Below are positions 24,101 through 36,470 of a DNA stretch of 64,000 bases, one piece after another. The notes under the pieces were generated by a model that did not search any database, was not told where the DNA came from, and saw only the letters and a program-made list of their open reading frames with translations. Made by a program: the position numbers and the translations under genes. Origin of the DNA: Branchiostoma floridae (Eukaryota; Chordata; Leptocardii; Amphioxiformes; Branchiostomatidae); assembly GCF_000003815.2 (NCBI RefSeq), contig NC_049992.1, positions 9,859,407 to 9,923,406 of the forward strand, written 5' to 3'. Numbering within the stretch: position 1 is the stretch's first letter; every line of letters starts with the position of its first letter.

Positions 24101-27100
24101 CCCTCAACAAGGAGCTGCTTCAGGGTCCAGACCTGACCAGCACGCTGTTGGGAGTGTTAACTCGGTTCAGAAAGGAACCAGTGGGTTTGATGGCGGATAT
24201 AGAATCCATGTTCTCACAGGTGAAAGTACCAGAGAAGTACAGGGACTACCAAAGATTTCTTTGGTGGCCAAAAGGCAACTTAGACGAACCACCTGAAGAA
24301 TATAGGATGACAGTACACGTATTTGGAGCAACGTCATCCCCAAGTTGTGCAAACTATGCTCTGAAGAGGATAGCTGAGGACTGTAAAGGACAGTACAACG
24401 AAGAAGTGCTAAAGGCACTCAAAGAAGACTTCTACGTGGATGATCTACTCAAGGCTATGCCAACAGAGAAACAAGGACAATGCTTTGCAAATGAGATGCG
24501 AGAAGCATGCGCCACGGGAGGGTTCAGGCTCACCAAATGGGTTAGCAACAGCAGGGAAGTACTCAAGACTGTCCCAACACCAGAGATGTCGGAGGAAGTA
24601 AAGGACCTGGATCTTGACCTTGACAAGATGCCAGTAGAACGTACATTGGGTATGTTATGGAAGGTGCAGACAGACAAGTTGAGCTTTCGTAACATCACCA
24701 AAGACAAGCCTGCAACAAAGAGAGGAATACTGTCAACGGTAAGCTCGCTGTATGACCCAATGGGACTGATCGCTCCTGCCACACTGCATCCCAAGCTGAT
24801 TCTGCAAGAACTGTGCAGGGAAAAGAAGGCATGGGATGAAAGGATCCCAGAGAAACACGTCAAGTCATGGCAAAAATGGGAGGCAGAACTACCGTTGCTG
24901 AGTCACAGATTTGAGGTAGACAGGTGCGTGAAACCGGTCGGATTTGGAGACCCTGCCTCAGTGCAACTACATCACTTCGCAGACGCAAGTGAATCAGGGT
25001 ATGGAACAGCTTCGTACATACGTATGGAGAACCAAGATGGCAGAGTACACTGTGCTCTGCTTATGGGCAAGGCCCGCGTCGCTCCGCTAAAGAAGATCAC
25101 CATACCACGACTGGAACTTAATGCGGCAGTAGTAGCAGTCCGTGTGGACTCAATGCTCAAGAGAGAGTTAGACCTCAAGGTGGACAGAACGCATTTCTGG
25201 ACCGACAGTACTACAGTCCTCAAGTACATCAACAATGAGACGTCCAGATTCCACACCTTCGTGGCAAACAGGCTCGCAACGATAAGACAGGTATCAAGTC
25301 CGAGACAGTGGCGCTATGTTGAGTCTGGGTTGAACCCCGCGGATGATGCATCAAGAGGTCAAACCATACAAGAGTTCATCGAGAATGAACGATGGATAAA
25401 GGGGCCACAGTTCCTGTGGCAAGAGGAGGGCCGGTGGCCAAGCCAACCAGACATCATAAGGGTTAATGAGCCACAGCTCGACCCGGAGATCAAGGTGCAT
25501 GCAATAGTGGCACAGGAAGTTGACCGGGAGAACCCGGTTGACAAACTTCTACGCCATTACTCGAGCTGGCACCGCCTGAAGAAGGCTATAGCTTGGCTAG
25601 TAAAGGCACGCCAAGCCCTGTTGACAAAGAAGAAGCCTCTGAGTCCAACATGCTATGATCTGGATCAAGCAGAGTTGATTGTCATAAAGCATGTGCAAAG
25701 GAAGTACACCGAAGAAGGGATGAGCAGTACCATCAGAAAGCTGGATCCCAAGTTGGATGATAAAGGCATCCTTCGAGTGGGTGGAAGACTGGGAAAATCA
25801 ACCTTGCCGGTGGAAACAAAACATCCCATACTGCTTCCAAAGAAGTCAAGAGCAGCAGAGCTCATGCTTCAAGAGCTCCACAGTAACGTGGGACACATGG
25901 GAAGGGAATACGTAATAGCCCTGGCAAGAAAACGGTACTGGATACCCAAGATCAACTCCTTAGTGAGAAAGGTGATAAGCAAGTGTGTCGTCTGTCGCAA
26001 ACTGCGTGGCAAGCCAGGAGAGCAGAAGATGGCAGACTTACCATCACACCGTGTAACACCAGATGAACCACCATTCACCAGAGTCGGTGTAGACTACTTC
26101 GGACCGATAGAGGTCAAGAGAGGCCGCAGCACCGTGAAGCGCTATGGAGTAATATTCACGTGTATGGCGACTCGTGCTGTACATATTGAAAAGGCAGACT
26201 CACTGGATACAGACTCGTGTATCAGCGCACTTAGAAGGTTCGTCGCTCGTCGCGGACAAGTGAAGCAGATATGGTCTGATAATGGAACAAATCTAGTAGG
26301 AGCCAAGGCCGAGATGGAGAAAGAGATAAAGAAATGGAACGAGCGCCAGATAAGTGAGACCATGCTGAAGAAGAATGTGGATTGGAGATTCAACCCACCT
26401 ACAGGCTCACACTTTGGAGGAGTATGGGAGCGCCAAATACGCTCCATAAGACAAGTTCTCAATGCTATAAGCAAACAGAAACTACAAGATGATGAGGGTT
26501 TGCGTACTCTGTTCTGTGAAGTGGAATACATCATCAACGACAGACCAATAACGGCGGTCAGCACAGATATCAACGATGTTGAAGCGCTCACACCAAACCA
26601 TTTGTTGACAATGGGATCGGGACCAAGCTTGCCACCAAGCTTGACAGACAAGAGCGACCTGTACGCTAAAAGGCGCTGGAAGCAAGTACAATACCTCGCC
26701 GACCAATTCTGGAAGAGGTGGAAAAGAGAGTACCTCACAGCTCTACAGGAACGCCAGAAGTGGGGCAAAGTTAGAAGAAACTTTGCAGTAGGAGACATCG
26801 TGATAATGAAGGAAGATCAAACACCGAGAGGCACATGGCCGCTGGGCAAAATCGTGCAAGTCATGCCCGACAGACACGGATTAGTGCGTCGAGTGCAGGT
26901 CAAGACCCAGCGTAACGTCCTGGAGAGGCCAATTGACAAACTAGTATGTATTCTGCCGGAGGAAGAGCAGCCATAGATGACCAGAGAGCGACCTACCGAC
27001 CTGAACTCCAGGAGGATTACGCGGTCACTTTAATATTCTAAGAAACTTATATGTAATGCATGCGCAACGTAGTGAAGTAGACAACCCTATATGGACTTCA

Positions 27101-30100
27101 GCCAAGCTTATTTCTATTGCATGATATTTTTACTAACAACTATTTGAAACACAGTATAGTCATTGTGTAAGGAAGTTGGCTTTATTACATGTATGTAATG
27201 TAAAATTGTCGTAGAACGGACAATTGGGGGCCAGTGTAATCGCCAACTTACAGTTTGAATTTGCCGCCTTTAGCTTTTAGATTAGCATAAGTTACTCCCC
27301 GCCACTTCACCAAGGGAGACTCCAGCAGGGCCAGCCCGGGGGCGGCTGGAATTTGATTGCAAAGCGTCCCCACGCCGGACCCCTGGGGTGGCTGTTAAAG
27401 CAAAGCGTCCCCACGCCAGACACCTGGGGTGGTGGTGTGTCCCAGATATGGTACCAGCTAATTTGAATGCATAGCGTCCCCACGCCAGACCCCTGGGGTG
27501 GATGTGGAGAGGAGAGATATAAATAGGGGTAGAGCCAGAGGACTGCAACAGAAGGACAATTGGGCCTGGGGTGAAGACTTCAGGAAGAACAGAAGGAAAT
27601 TTGGGCCTGGAGTTCAACCCCAGGAAATTTAGGCTTGGAGACGAACAAACTCCAAGAAGGAAGAAGAAGAAGGATCAAAGGCCTGGAAAAGGAATTTCCA
27701 GGAGTCTTAGGACACTTAGGCCTGGAAAAGGAATTTCCAGGAGTCTTAGGACACTTAGGCCTGGAAGACAGCTCCAGGAAAACAGGCTTGGAAGAAACCC
27801 CAAGATTCAATTCAAGGCCCGAGCTGGAGGACGGTTTCGGGAGAATTAGGCTTGGAGGGAATTCCAAGATACGAGTACCAAGGGATAACGGACTCAGATT
27901 GGGTATTGGACCATACCAGTTTTTACGACCAAGACTCATCTTTGATCATCGTTGGATTCACCACGGGCTTACGCATCGTATTCGGACACAAAAGATCAGT
28001 TAGGGACATCAGGACTTTCAGACAAATGACGGTTTGTAATACTAACCCTACGTAGAATAAATACTCAATATATGCGAGTCAAGATTGGTGTCTCCGCCCT
28101 CGTCTCTATCAACTCAGGATTCAAAGGTGAGTCGGTAAAGCTACTCAATACCCAAGCTGAGGCAGTAATTGAAAGATCCAGAGTTGCTGCGCTTACAATG
28201 TGTCATCTTTGAAAGATGTGTACCTAATTCTGTATTTGTTGTTTCCCCCTTGTCTTGCAGTTTCAGAGTTAAGAAAACATGGCACTTATGCTGGAAATGA
28301 TGCCATTGTTGCTTTTGCCAGACTCCATGGTGTCAATGTAGTCATCCACCAGTTAAACAAGCCCCTGTTCCATGTAGGTAAAGCTACAGATTGTTTTGTA
28401 GCATTGTAGCATGAGATTTAGCCTAGTTGCTTGATATTTATCATGCTCAGGTTTCTCAGCAATGTTGTTTCACATTCAAGATATAGTTTTTTTGGCAATG
28501 CCCCAGGGGTTAAGCCTTTTTTATAGCATTGTTGCTTCTCCTCTATATTATCATTGTGTCCAAAATGTAGTGTCCACCTTGTTGTACGATTTGTGGCTGA
28601 AATTTTCTAAGCTCAAACTTTACATTGTGTCCAAACTCACAGGTTAAGGGAAGTGACCGAAGGGATGCCCCGGAGCTGCATATATCATACCACAACGGTG
28701 ACCACTACTGTAGCGTTAGGAGAATAGCGGATAATTCCGACAGACCAGCAAATGTCAAAATTGCAGTAAGTGCAAAAAGTCTAACATTTGACACATCCTC
28801 AACAATTCAGAAATGTAAATGTTGACATCTGTGTGGTGGTTTCATGTTAAACTTTGCTGTTTTCGTAAAAACCTCTCCTTTGCATTCCACCATGAAAATT
28901 CATGTTCTGTCTTCTGTCCACCTTGTCTAAACCACAAACTAAAAACATTTGCAAGCACTACATTGTCTCTGGGCTGTACAACCCTAATCAGCATCTTCTA
29001 ATGCTAGTTCTGTGTCATCATCATTTAATCTTTCCACTGTTTGGGGGAGTCTTTCTCGCCATCTATACTGATGTGGTTCACATACATTTTCCTATCAAAA
29101 GATGGCAAAATGATGACTTGAAGTTTATTTTATTCCTTTTATAGCCAGGGGCAGGAGAAGAAAGGGGAAGGCACAAACAGAACGATCTGCAGACCAACAG
29201 GCATAACTACCACACGGACTATCCCATTATCAGTGATTACGGGGGTGATTTCACAGCTGAGGAACTGTCCTACCTGAGTGAAGACAGAACAGACATGGAG
29301 GAGTTTGTTATGAACAGCACAGGCTGTCAGGTAAGAAGGCACTCATTTTGGCAACACATACGGGGTGGAGACATTCTTTGTATCAGCACAGTTCACTTGG
29401 AACAAAGGTGATTACAAAATTCCAGAAAGTCATTCTTCATTAAATTGGCTGTCAGCAGGTTGGCCTCTTTAAAGATTTGTTTTCTTTTTACTTAATGGTC
29501 ACCACATAAGAAGAATGTGGGCCAGTTAAAGGTTACAGGGTACATGAATTTGACTGCTACTTTTCTCCCTAGTAGTACATCAGAAACATCAAGATTGTTA
29601 GAATTTTGTAAAGGCCTTTTTTCAGAAATTGCTTTTGAGATTCTGTACTATTTAAAAAAAGACAGCAGGTGAATTATCCAAAATGTCCTTTCTGAGTTGC
29701 GGGAAAAAAAAAACTGACATGTAACAATATTGTACTGCAGGACTTGCGGCTGATTCGTGAAACTCTAGAAGACCATCATTACGACTTGGAGAGCACAGTA
29801 GACTTCATCACACAGATCATGTTCCTCAACAGTAAGTTTTGAATTGATTCCTAGGCTATTGTGCAAATATCAAAGAGTGCACATCCTCCTACACAGGGAC
29901 ATCCAACAGCCAAACTGCCTTTACATCCAGAGAGGCAGTTTGGCTGTTGGATGTCCCTGCATAGGAGGATGAGAATGCACGAAAACAGTAAATGCTTCTT
30001 TATGCTCATCAGGGTAAAGTGTTGTGGTTTATGATCATATGGGGACTACTCTTACTTCTTCTATTACTGCTACTACAACTATATATGTAGGATATTTTTG

Positions 30101-31453
30101 TTTTCTACTTTTACTATCTGTTGTATATATAAATATTACATGACATTGTATAGAAAACACAACAATCAGTTCAGTTAATACATTGTACATCCTAAATGTT
30201 AGGAGTACTAGATGCCATTTTATTGAAGTCAGTCTCCCATTATGTTGTAATCATCATCATCATCAATTTTGCCATTTTGGGTGAATTTTTGAGAGGTCAA
30301 CTCTAACTTTCTAATTATGATTATCCATAATATTTACATCTGTATACATTAGGTCCTAATGTTGCAGTGCATTTTTAAGATGCCATCAATTATTACAATA
30401 AAGTGTAAACAAAGACATCAACTTGATGATGACGATACAAAACAAGCTTGATCACATTGTTTTTTCCCCTATACCAAACAACTGTAGGTGAAAATGCTCC
30501 TGATATGCCAAAGAAGATCGCTAGGAGTCCTTCCTCAGACTATAACATCAACCAGAGGACAGCAAATTCCCACCTCTGGTCGGAGGATGGTACAGCAAAC
30601 AGGGTCTTTGGTGGTACCGGGACTGTCAGAAGTACCAGCAGTCACTCCAGCAGTGGTGGAAGCGACAGTAGTAGGGGGGCAGGGGGAGGGGCGAGGGCTA
30701 AGGTACACACACAACAGGTGAGTTAAATGATATGATTCTGAAGAGCATCATAGTTTTGAGCTGTTATACTGAAAGTTCATGTTTGTTCATATTAAGACAT
30801 GATTTCGTGGTTGGAGGGGATAAAAGTTTGCAGTGGCATTATTTTGCAGTTGGAAGGCCAACGTTAAAAAATGCAAACTAAAACCACAGCAAAAGTTGTC
30901 AAATTTACCGTATTTACATCATATGGTCATCATCTGACTGTGTGTTATTTTTTTTATACACATACATGTTGAATGTCAAGTTTCCAAGGTAAATTGATAT
31001 TTGTAGATTAAACTAAATCCAAAAGAAGAATCTGGATATTGTTCATAATAATAAGTTGCATCTCTGTGATCTTGTTTTTAATGCATGAATGCTATTGTGC
31101 TTTGTATGAAGGCCAGTTTTAGCTTAAAGGTAAATTCCATTTATGATAAGCCCATAACATGGTAATATGAGTATAAGGGTCAAGAAATCGATTCCAAGAT
31201 ACTAAAAAGCTAGCATTGATAATAGATTTTGAAGAAATCATCAGTGCAATCATTGTGAAGGTTTTCTTTTTTTCCTCTTACTTAGAAACAAGCTCAAACC
31301 AAGCTACGGAGGGGCCAGGCGAGATTGGAGAAGAAAAAACGGCAAGAAGAGAGACACAGGCAGAGAGTGGTCGGTAACAAACAGCAGGAAGAACAAAATG
31401 ATGATGATGCCAAGACAGTTCTTGTTAAAGACATGAGCTTACTCAGCATATAA
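18142..31453 (+). CDS. OTUD3: OTUD3 deubiquitinase (OTU domain protein 3)
   Basis: Eight exons: 18142-18344, 19234-19382, 28261-28373, 28643-28765, 29145-29330, 29741-29831, 30488-30717 and 31286-31453. They give 420 codons plus a stop (human about 398). The protein starts [11 protein letters not shown] and has a Lys/Arg/Glu-rich N terminus. The OTU cysteine-protease domain follows: [11 protein letters not shown] spans the exon 1/2 junction with Asp67 and catalytic Cys70, then [22 protein letters not shown], then GDHYCSVRR with catalytic His176. Next comes a UBA-like helical segment (about 29741-29831), a Ser/Gly linker, and a basic tail [13 protein letters not shown] ending in SLLSI, as in vertebrate OTUD3. 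It would cleave ubiquitin chains. Intron 2 carries a full retrotransposon. The stop codon overlaps an AATAAA hexamer (31452-31457). An upstream in-frame ATG at 18058 lies before the acceptor at 18115 and was not chosen. Confidence 0.95.
19117..19264 (+). repeat. triplicated acceptor and active-site segment of OTUD3 exon 2
   Basis: Three tandem units start at 19117, 19165 and 19220. Each contains AACCTGTGTTGTA, then an AG acceptor directly followed by GAACTGT(C/T)TGTTCCGAGC. The acceptors end at 19130, 19184 and 19233. The third joins the real exon. Read in the OTUD3 frame from unit 1 or unit 2, the segment encodes NCLFRAFND and then reaches TAA at 19215-19217. Only unit 3 gives a full-length protein. 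Unit 2 has an extra six-base CTTGTA before its acceptor. Confidence 0.9.
20169..20176 (+). promoter_or_regulatory. TATA box of the 5' LTR
   Basis: TATAAATA within GAGATATAAATAGGGG is the only strong TATA match in the LTR. It lies just downstream of the triplicated U3 unit and just upstream of the hairpin array. Confidence 0.7.
20213..20519 (+). repeat. array of nine short hairpins in the LTR leader
   Basis: Self-complementary units recur about every 30 to 45 bases. Stems of the CCTGG/CCAGG type start near 20216, 20257, 20333, 20372 and 20411. Stems of the CTTGG/CCAAG type start near 20284, 20438 and 20502. One CCCGA/TCGGG stem starts near 20469. The two central units are the strongest (CCTGGAAA/TTTCCAGG, 8 pairs) and belong to an exact duplicate of about 40 bases. 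Paired changes on the two sides of the stem preserve pairing. The same array occurs in the 3' LTR at about 27562-27868. Confidence 0.85.
20707..20712 (+). terminator. LTR poly(A) signal
   Basis: AATAAA in the 5' LTR, with an identical copy at 28056-28061 in the 3' LTR. The 3' copy would end the retroelement transcript. Both are in the sense orientation of OTUD3 and could also end its pre-mRNA early. Confidence 0.7.
20857..20874 (+). other. candidate primer-binding site
   Basis: TGGCGGTCATAAGAGACC begins eight bases after the 5' LTR. It starts with TGG, as expected for pairing with a tRNA 3' CCA end. The matching tRNA was not identified. Confidence 0.45.
21289..26976 (+). CDS. BEL/Pao gag-pol polyprotein, 1895 residues, intact
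   Basis: One uninterrupted frame. The N-terminal gag is charged and coiled-coil-like to about residue 240. A DUF1759-type capsid region follows (around [19 protein letters not shown]). Zinc knuckles come next: [14 protein letters not shown] at 528-541 and [14 protein letters not shown] at 562-575, then a CxxC/H-like third. The aspartic protease has the motif LDSGSD with Asp643. Reverse transcriptase has YVDD at 1049-1052. RNase H shows HFADAS with Asp1232. The integrase zinc-binding region uses His1531, His1536, Cys1566 and Cys1569, and the integrase core has Asp1602, Asp1664 and Glu1714 in [13 protein letters not shown]-terminal DUF5641-like tail follows. Order and motifs are those of BEL/Pao elements. 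All visible catalytic residues are present and there is no frameshift or stop. No envelope gene is present. Confidence 0.97.
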   Translation: MEEKNSATVGVEGEEKNEDLQKRVPNKAEWLLKEESRRKKVYRSSVLGKLTTRTNALKTRMEERNQQGVQVLLEEWQQIYCDLEEANGDYHATLDSEQLKEDVSNWARPHFDELDQFKDRVLVWISMNSEKEEPVVRPSDSISQTGSRISSTASSAKLSAKLRRAELAAKAAALEERAKLQERELQIKEQEFQIKKEEMEVARQREMLEVKMEMAQEEAKLQVLDEFERTEAVVPENVKPETVEPRRTPIDARNLNPEARDFHPTLHYRNERKGPTPEEFLQGLVSTQTEVTKLMVDHNKQASLPTRAISVFDGDPLKYTTFVRAFKHAIEDKTSDAEDRLSYLQQYTRGEPKKIVDSCFLMEPEEGFRTAKESLQERYGTPHKISRAYSVQASKWPEIKAEDKTALKDFVLFLMECKNAMSGDRYLRELDNYYNIKLLVDKLPFKLKERWRRRSHEIIKERPVSFSDFVSFVKKEEDVVSNEVFGDLGNREGSRGSGFKRGQGPRRGSSLAVAVATGGAEAGSAGGCLYCAQANHGLSHCGVLGARPVAERLQYIRDRGLCFGCLGKAHMAKECKQRATCGKCQRSHPTVLHREVGTLPKKTAAVGRVLRNGRSWEGVPPIIPVKVRSKTTNITVETYAFLDSGSDVVFCTEALKDQLKTSGRKTKLTLNTINDTKAVHSEVLHDLEVMDLKGENTIPIATAYTQGKIPASKENIVSTKDLKAWPHLKEVDVPKINADIGLLIGNNVPKAVEPWQVINSQGDGPYAVRSLLGWSVNGPLKGASDDKATVNRISLDQQLTEYFNGDFNETKEDKKEMSVEDQRFMKIVSEGTRKEDGHYQIPLPFKRGPPELPNNKQVALQRANHLKKRMTKNERYQEEYTQFMQKIIEKGYAERVPTEELKTEPGQVWYVPHHGVYHPQKGKIRVVFDCAASYAGTSLNKELLQGPDLTSTLLGVLTRFRKEPVGLMADIESMFSQVKVPEKYRDYQRFLWWPKGNLDEPPEEYRMTVHVFGATSSPSCANYALKRIAEDCKGQYNEEVLKALKEDFYVDDLLKAMPTEKQGQCFANEMREACATGGFRLTKWVSNSREVLKTVPTPEMSEEVKDLDLDLDKMPVERTLGMLWKVQTDKLSFRNITKDKPATKRGILSTVSSLYDPMGLIAPATLHPKLILQELCREKKAWDERIPEKHVKSWQKWEAELPLLSHRFEVDRCVKPVGFGDPASVQLHHFADASESGYGTASYIRMENQDGRVHCALLMGKARVAPLKKITIPRLELNAAVVAVRVDSMLKRELDLKVDRTHFWTDSTTVLKYINNETSRFHTFVANRLATIRQVSSPRQWRYVESGLNPADDASRGQTIQEFIENERWIKGPQFLWQEEGRWPSQPDIIRVNEPQLDPEIKVHAIVAQEVDRENPVDKLLRHYSSWHRLKKAIAWLVKARQALLTKKKPLSPTCYDLDQAELIVIKHVQRKYTEEGMSSTIRKLDPKLDDKGILRVGGRLGKSTLPVETKHPILLPKKSRAAELMLQELHSNVGHMGREYVIALARKRYWIPKINSLVRKVISKCVVCRKLRGKPGEQKMADLPSHRVTPDEPPFTRVGVDYFGPIEVKRGRSTVKRYGVIFTCMATRAVHIEKADSLDTDSCISALRRFVARRGQVKQIWSDNGTNLVGAKAEMEKEIKKWNERQISETMLKKNVDWRFNPPTGSHFGGVWERQIRSIRQVLNAISKQKLQDDEGLRTLFCEVEYIINDRPITAVSTDINDVEALTPNHLLTMGSGPSLPPSLTDKSDLYAKRRWKQVQYLADQFWKRWKREYLTALQERQKWGKVRRNFAVGDIVIMKEDQTPRGTWPLGKIVQVMPDRHGLVRRVQVKTQRNVLERPIDKLVCILPEEEQP
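26977..27234 (+). other. retroelement 3' non-coding region with polypurine tract
   Basis: No frame continues after the gag-pol stop. The last bases before the 3' LTR, ATTGGGGGCCAG (27223-27234), form a purine-rich tract directly abutting TGTAAT. This is the expected plus-strand primer. Confidence 0.7.
27235..28197 (+). repeat. 3' LTR of the BEL/Pao element
   Basis: 963 bases, same length as the 5' LTR, offset by 7349 and apparently identical. It is followed directly by the ATGTG duplication and then the polypyrimidine-rich acceptor of OTUD3 exon 3. Confidence 0.95.
29882..29971. repeat. 39-base-arm hairpin in OTUD3 intron 6
   Basis: The left arm begins CATCCTCCTACACAGGGACA. The right arm in reverse complement begins CATCCTCCTATGCAGGGACA, and the arms agree at about 37 of 39 positions around a 12-base loop. 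It is probably a very short MITE. A small-RNA precursor is a weaker alternative. Confidence 0.8.
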
Positions 31454-33875
31454 TAAAGCCATCCAGAAACAATGTACTGTAGGTGTAATAGGACTGGTGT
31501 TTGGGTGACCTCTACATCTGCTTTGTATGCTGCAAAGGAACAGTTCCATGTAAGTCTGCAAGTACTTAAGATTTCAAAATATATTTTCATTGTCTGCTGG
31601 ACGTCCTAGATGACAAGGCCATGGTACTAACAGCACGGGTAAACTCTCTCCTTAGACCCTGTGAGAATTTGGTCATGTGCCACCGACTGTGCCCACTCTC
31701 GGACTTGCCTCAGCTTATCTCTAGATGGTAACATCGTGCAGTTTTCACCAGTATCTTTATGAGAAATTAAACGACACTTTGACATAAATTGCTTCCGCGT
31801 ACTACTTTGGAAATTTAATCTATGTTGTCGTAAATTGCATAAGAGCAAATTCTCACAGGAATCTGCCCGTGAACAGCTATGTGCCGCCCTTACAAACTAA
31901 GTATAGCCATGTTGCAAGGAGTGTTTACAGTACTTTGAACAATACACATGACAGCTTTTTCATATTTTATGACTTCTCACATTAATGACGTCAACACTGA
32001 TCGATTTCATGTAAATATTCAACTTTTGTGCATCCATTTTGTCTTTAAAAAAATAATACTCTTCTGTCATGCATGTCTGGTAAAAAGGTAACAAAATTAC
32101 AAATGTAAAAACTTCTCACGTTAGTTTGAAAGTTACATCTGTGCGAGTATCTACTTTCACTTTAAGAATGTTGGCATGACAATCATTAATGTGGATAAAA
32201 ATGTATCATATTGAGAAGGATTTTCTATTCCAACAGTTGTCATATTTATTGTTATTTGATAAGGACTACGAATGGTGGGTGCCTGTATAGGTTCACATCT
32301 TTGGTGAGTGTAAGATCGTTAGCTACATGTACATGTGAACACTGTCATGAGTTGCTTTTTTTATCACTGCATGTAATATAACATGTGCATGAAAAATGAA
32401 GTTAGATGCTGTCTGCTAAATGCATGGATAATCTGTTTTATCTCCAAGCAGATTTACCAATGGCATACGGCAGTATCAAAAGGGCCAAGGCAGGCTTGTT
32501 TAAAACTAGCCACTTTTTGGACACTGCTTTGGCACTTGTCATACTAATAACGCCTCTGGTAAATCTCCTTGGAGATTAGTTTTGTTGTCAAATATCACTT
32601 GATGTCTATATTGAGTTATTTCAAAAGATCATGGTTGATGAATTTCAAAGCCGTGGGATCCATCCCTTTTAGGGACCTTGGCTCAAAGCCTATGGCCATA
32701 GGCTAGTAAACTGTAACTGTCACGGCTGTGGAATATCAGATTCTGCTTTGAATAAAAGAGATTAAGTCCATGGCTATGAAATCTGTCAATCCTGAATGAT
32801 AGTACAATATGAAGCCATAGAACATGACCTACTGTAAACAAGGTTAAAAAGGGAAAACTCCTTACTGTAAATGCATTTATTTTTGCTATGTATTTCACTG
32901 GTCTATGGCATAAGGGAAAAGTTTTTCAGCTTGCATATTTGCATATAACTGCAACAGTTTGATGATTGACAGTAGGACATCCATTTAAACTGTTGAAATT
33001 TTCAAACGCAAAGTTACTTAAGCAGTGTGAGAATGGGGAGTTGGTGTAGTTGTACATAAAAAGAGTTGCTGCTACTAGTAGATATAATGATAGAAGAATA
33101 CCGTCATCTTCAAAAGAGAGGTATTTTTACTTGCACATGAAAGGTCATTACAGGAAGCCTAAAAGTATAAAATGTAGTTGTAATTTAAAGAGGTAGACTA
33201 CATTTTAGATGATCAACCAAACAGGACAACAATAACATGTAGTTCCACTTACACCATACATAAACAAAGATGCAAACAACATATTGTTACCATCATGTAT
33301 TATAAAACAAAGCAATACAAAGGACTTACTAATTTCTCACTTGCTAATAAAAGAAATTTGACATGACAAACTCTTTGACTTTTTTCCCCACAAGCACAAA
33401 TACACTGGTTATGGAAACTTAATGAATGATTCAAGGCATCTATTGCAAAGGTGGAAAAAATAAAAGAGCTACACATTGTAAAGGTACCAAGAATATGTGG
33501 AAACCAAGATAAATGCACTGAGAAACAGATTTTTTTTTAACTTCTTCAATATAGGTACATGTGTTTGACTCATTTGTAGACATGTTTGAAAATCAGAGAC
33601 TTACATGTACCATGGAAAAGTTCTTCTATCCTCTATGCCACCTGCACTTACTCAATAAGACATAAAATTGAGACAAAAATCAAAGACAGGAATGTAAAAA
33701 TTCACATTGGTACAAACTGCTAATTTTGGTGGATATACAGGATCAGTCGTCAGTTACATTGTCAACATCTACCTTAACTAGAATTTAATTGGCCAATAAT
33801 ACAGAAAAACACTTGTTAAGACATATCTTACATTTGTTAACACAATACAGATTAACAAAGGTTTGTCTGTCCCCC
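31454..33875. other. convergent intergenic region OTUD3/POLR2D
   Basis: The 3' untranslated regions of both genes must lie here. Apart from the MITE at 32440-32576 nothing coding is recognised. The region is AT-rich, with several ATTTA and TGTAAAT words. Confidence 0.5.
32440..32576. mobile_element. CTCCAAGCAGA-type MITE
   Basis: It starts ATCTCCAAGCAGATTTACCA and ends in the inverted GGTAAATCTCCTTGGAGAT. It is about 137 bases with a non-coding interior. The termini place it with the family seen at 2385, 47580 and 57149. Confidence 0.6.
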
Positions 33876-36004
<2,129 letters not shown>

Positions 36005-36470
36005 GTTTCACACTGCGGACGGGTTCACTAGTATGTCAAGGGGTGTTTCATAAATTCAACATAATGTACTTGTATTCGTGAAAGAGGCATGAGAATTAAT
36101 ACTTTAAATTACTTATAAAATAATATTACTATTATAAAATATAAATCCTATGGCCTGTGTGGTTTTATTTTAGATATCTGCTCAGATTTCAAAATCATAT
36201 TCTCCCTTGATGAATATGGGATCGGCAAAGGATGCTGGGGTAAACTATTTACATTACAGGGGTACATGCGATTATCTATTAGAAATAAAGTGATATAACT
36301 CTTCAATTAAAGATTGTAGTATGCTTTATATTTATAATTATAATGCTTATTTTATGTCATATTCCATAAATGTGTGTATTTGTCACGATTTATGCTCTTT
36401 GAATAAAAGCATCACCATCTACCTTCCCTTTCAGTAGTGAGACGGCCTGACTTGACCATCTATTTTCAAG
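36005..36470. promoter_or_regulatory. POLR2D/SPAG7 divergent promoter region
   Basis: 466 bases separate the two start codons, which point away from each other. The stretch is AT-rich in its middle. The sequence AAAGATGCTGGGGTAAAC and a CTTTCAGTAGTGAGACGGCC stretch flank the SPAG7 side. No TATA box is convincing. Use as a shared promoter is inferred from the layout. Confidence 0.5.

Larger units (their letters stand above)
19886..28197 (+). mobile_element. complete BEL/Pao LTR retrotransposon in OTUD3 intron 2
   Basis: The element is 8312 bases, inserted in the same orientation as the host gene. It has two 963-base LTRs (TGTAAT...TTACA) and is flanked by the 5-base target duplication ATGTG (19881-19885 and 28198-28202). 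A single long open frame encodes gag-pol, and no envelope frame follows. The two LTRs yield identical translated frames throughout and no difference was found by eye. The insertion is therefore young and may still be active. Its 3' end is only 63 bases from OTUD3 exon 3. Confidence 0.97.

Noticed and set aside
26142..26798. 218-codon frame antisense to the integrase region
   Set aside because: Shadow of the gag-pol frame; Cys/Ser/Leu-rich composition typical of antisense frames.
21289..26976. Envelope-bearing (retrovirus-like) form of the element
   Set aside because: Only 258 non-coding bases separate the gag-pol stop from the 3' LTR, so no envelope gene fits.
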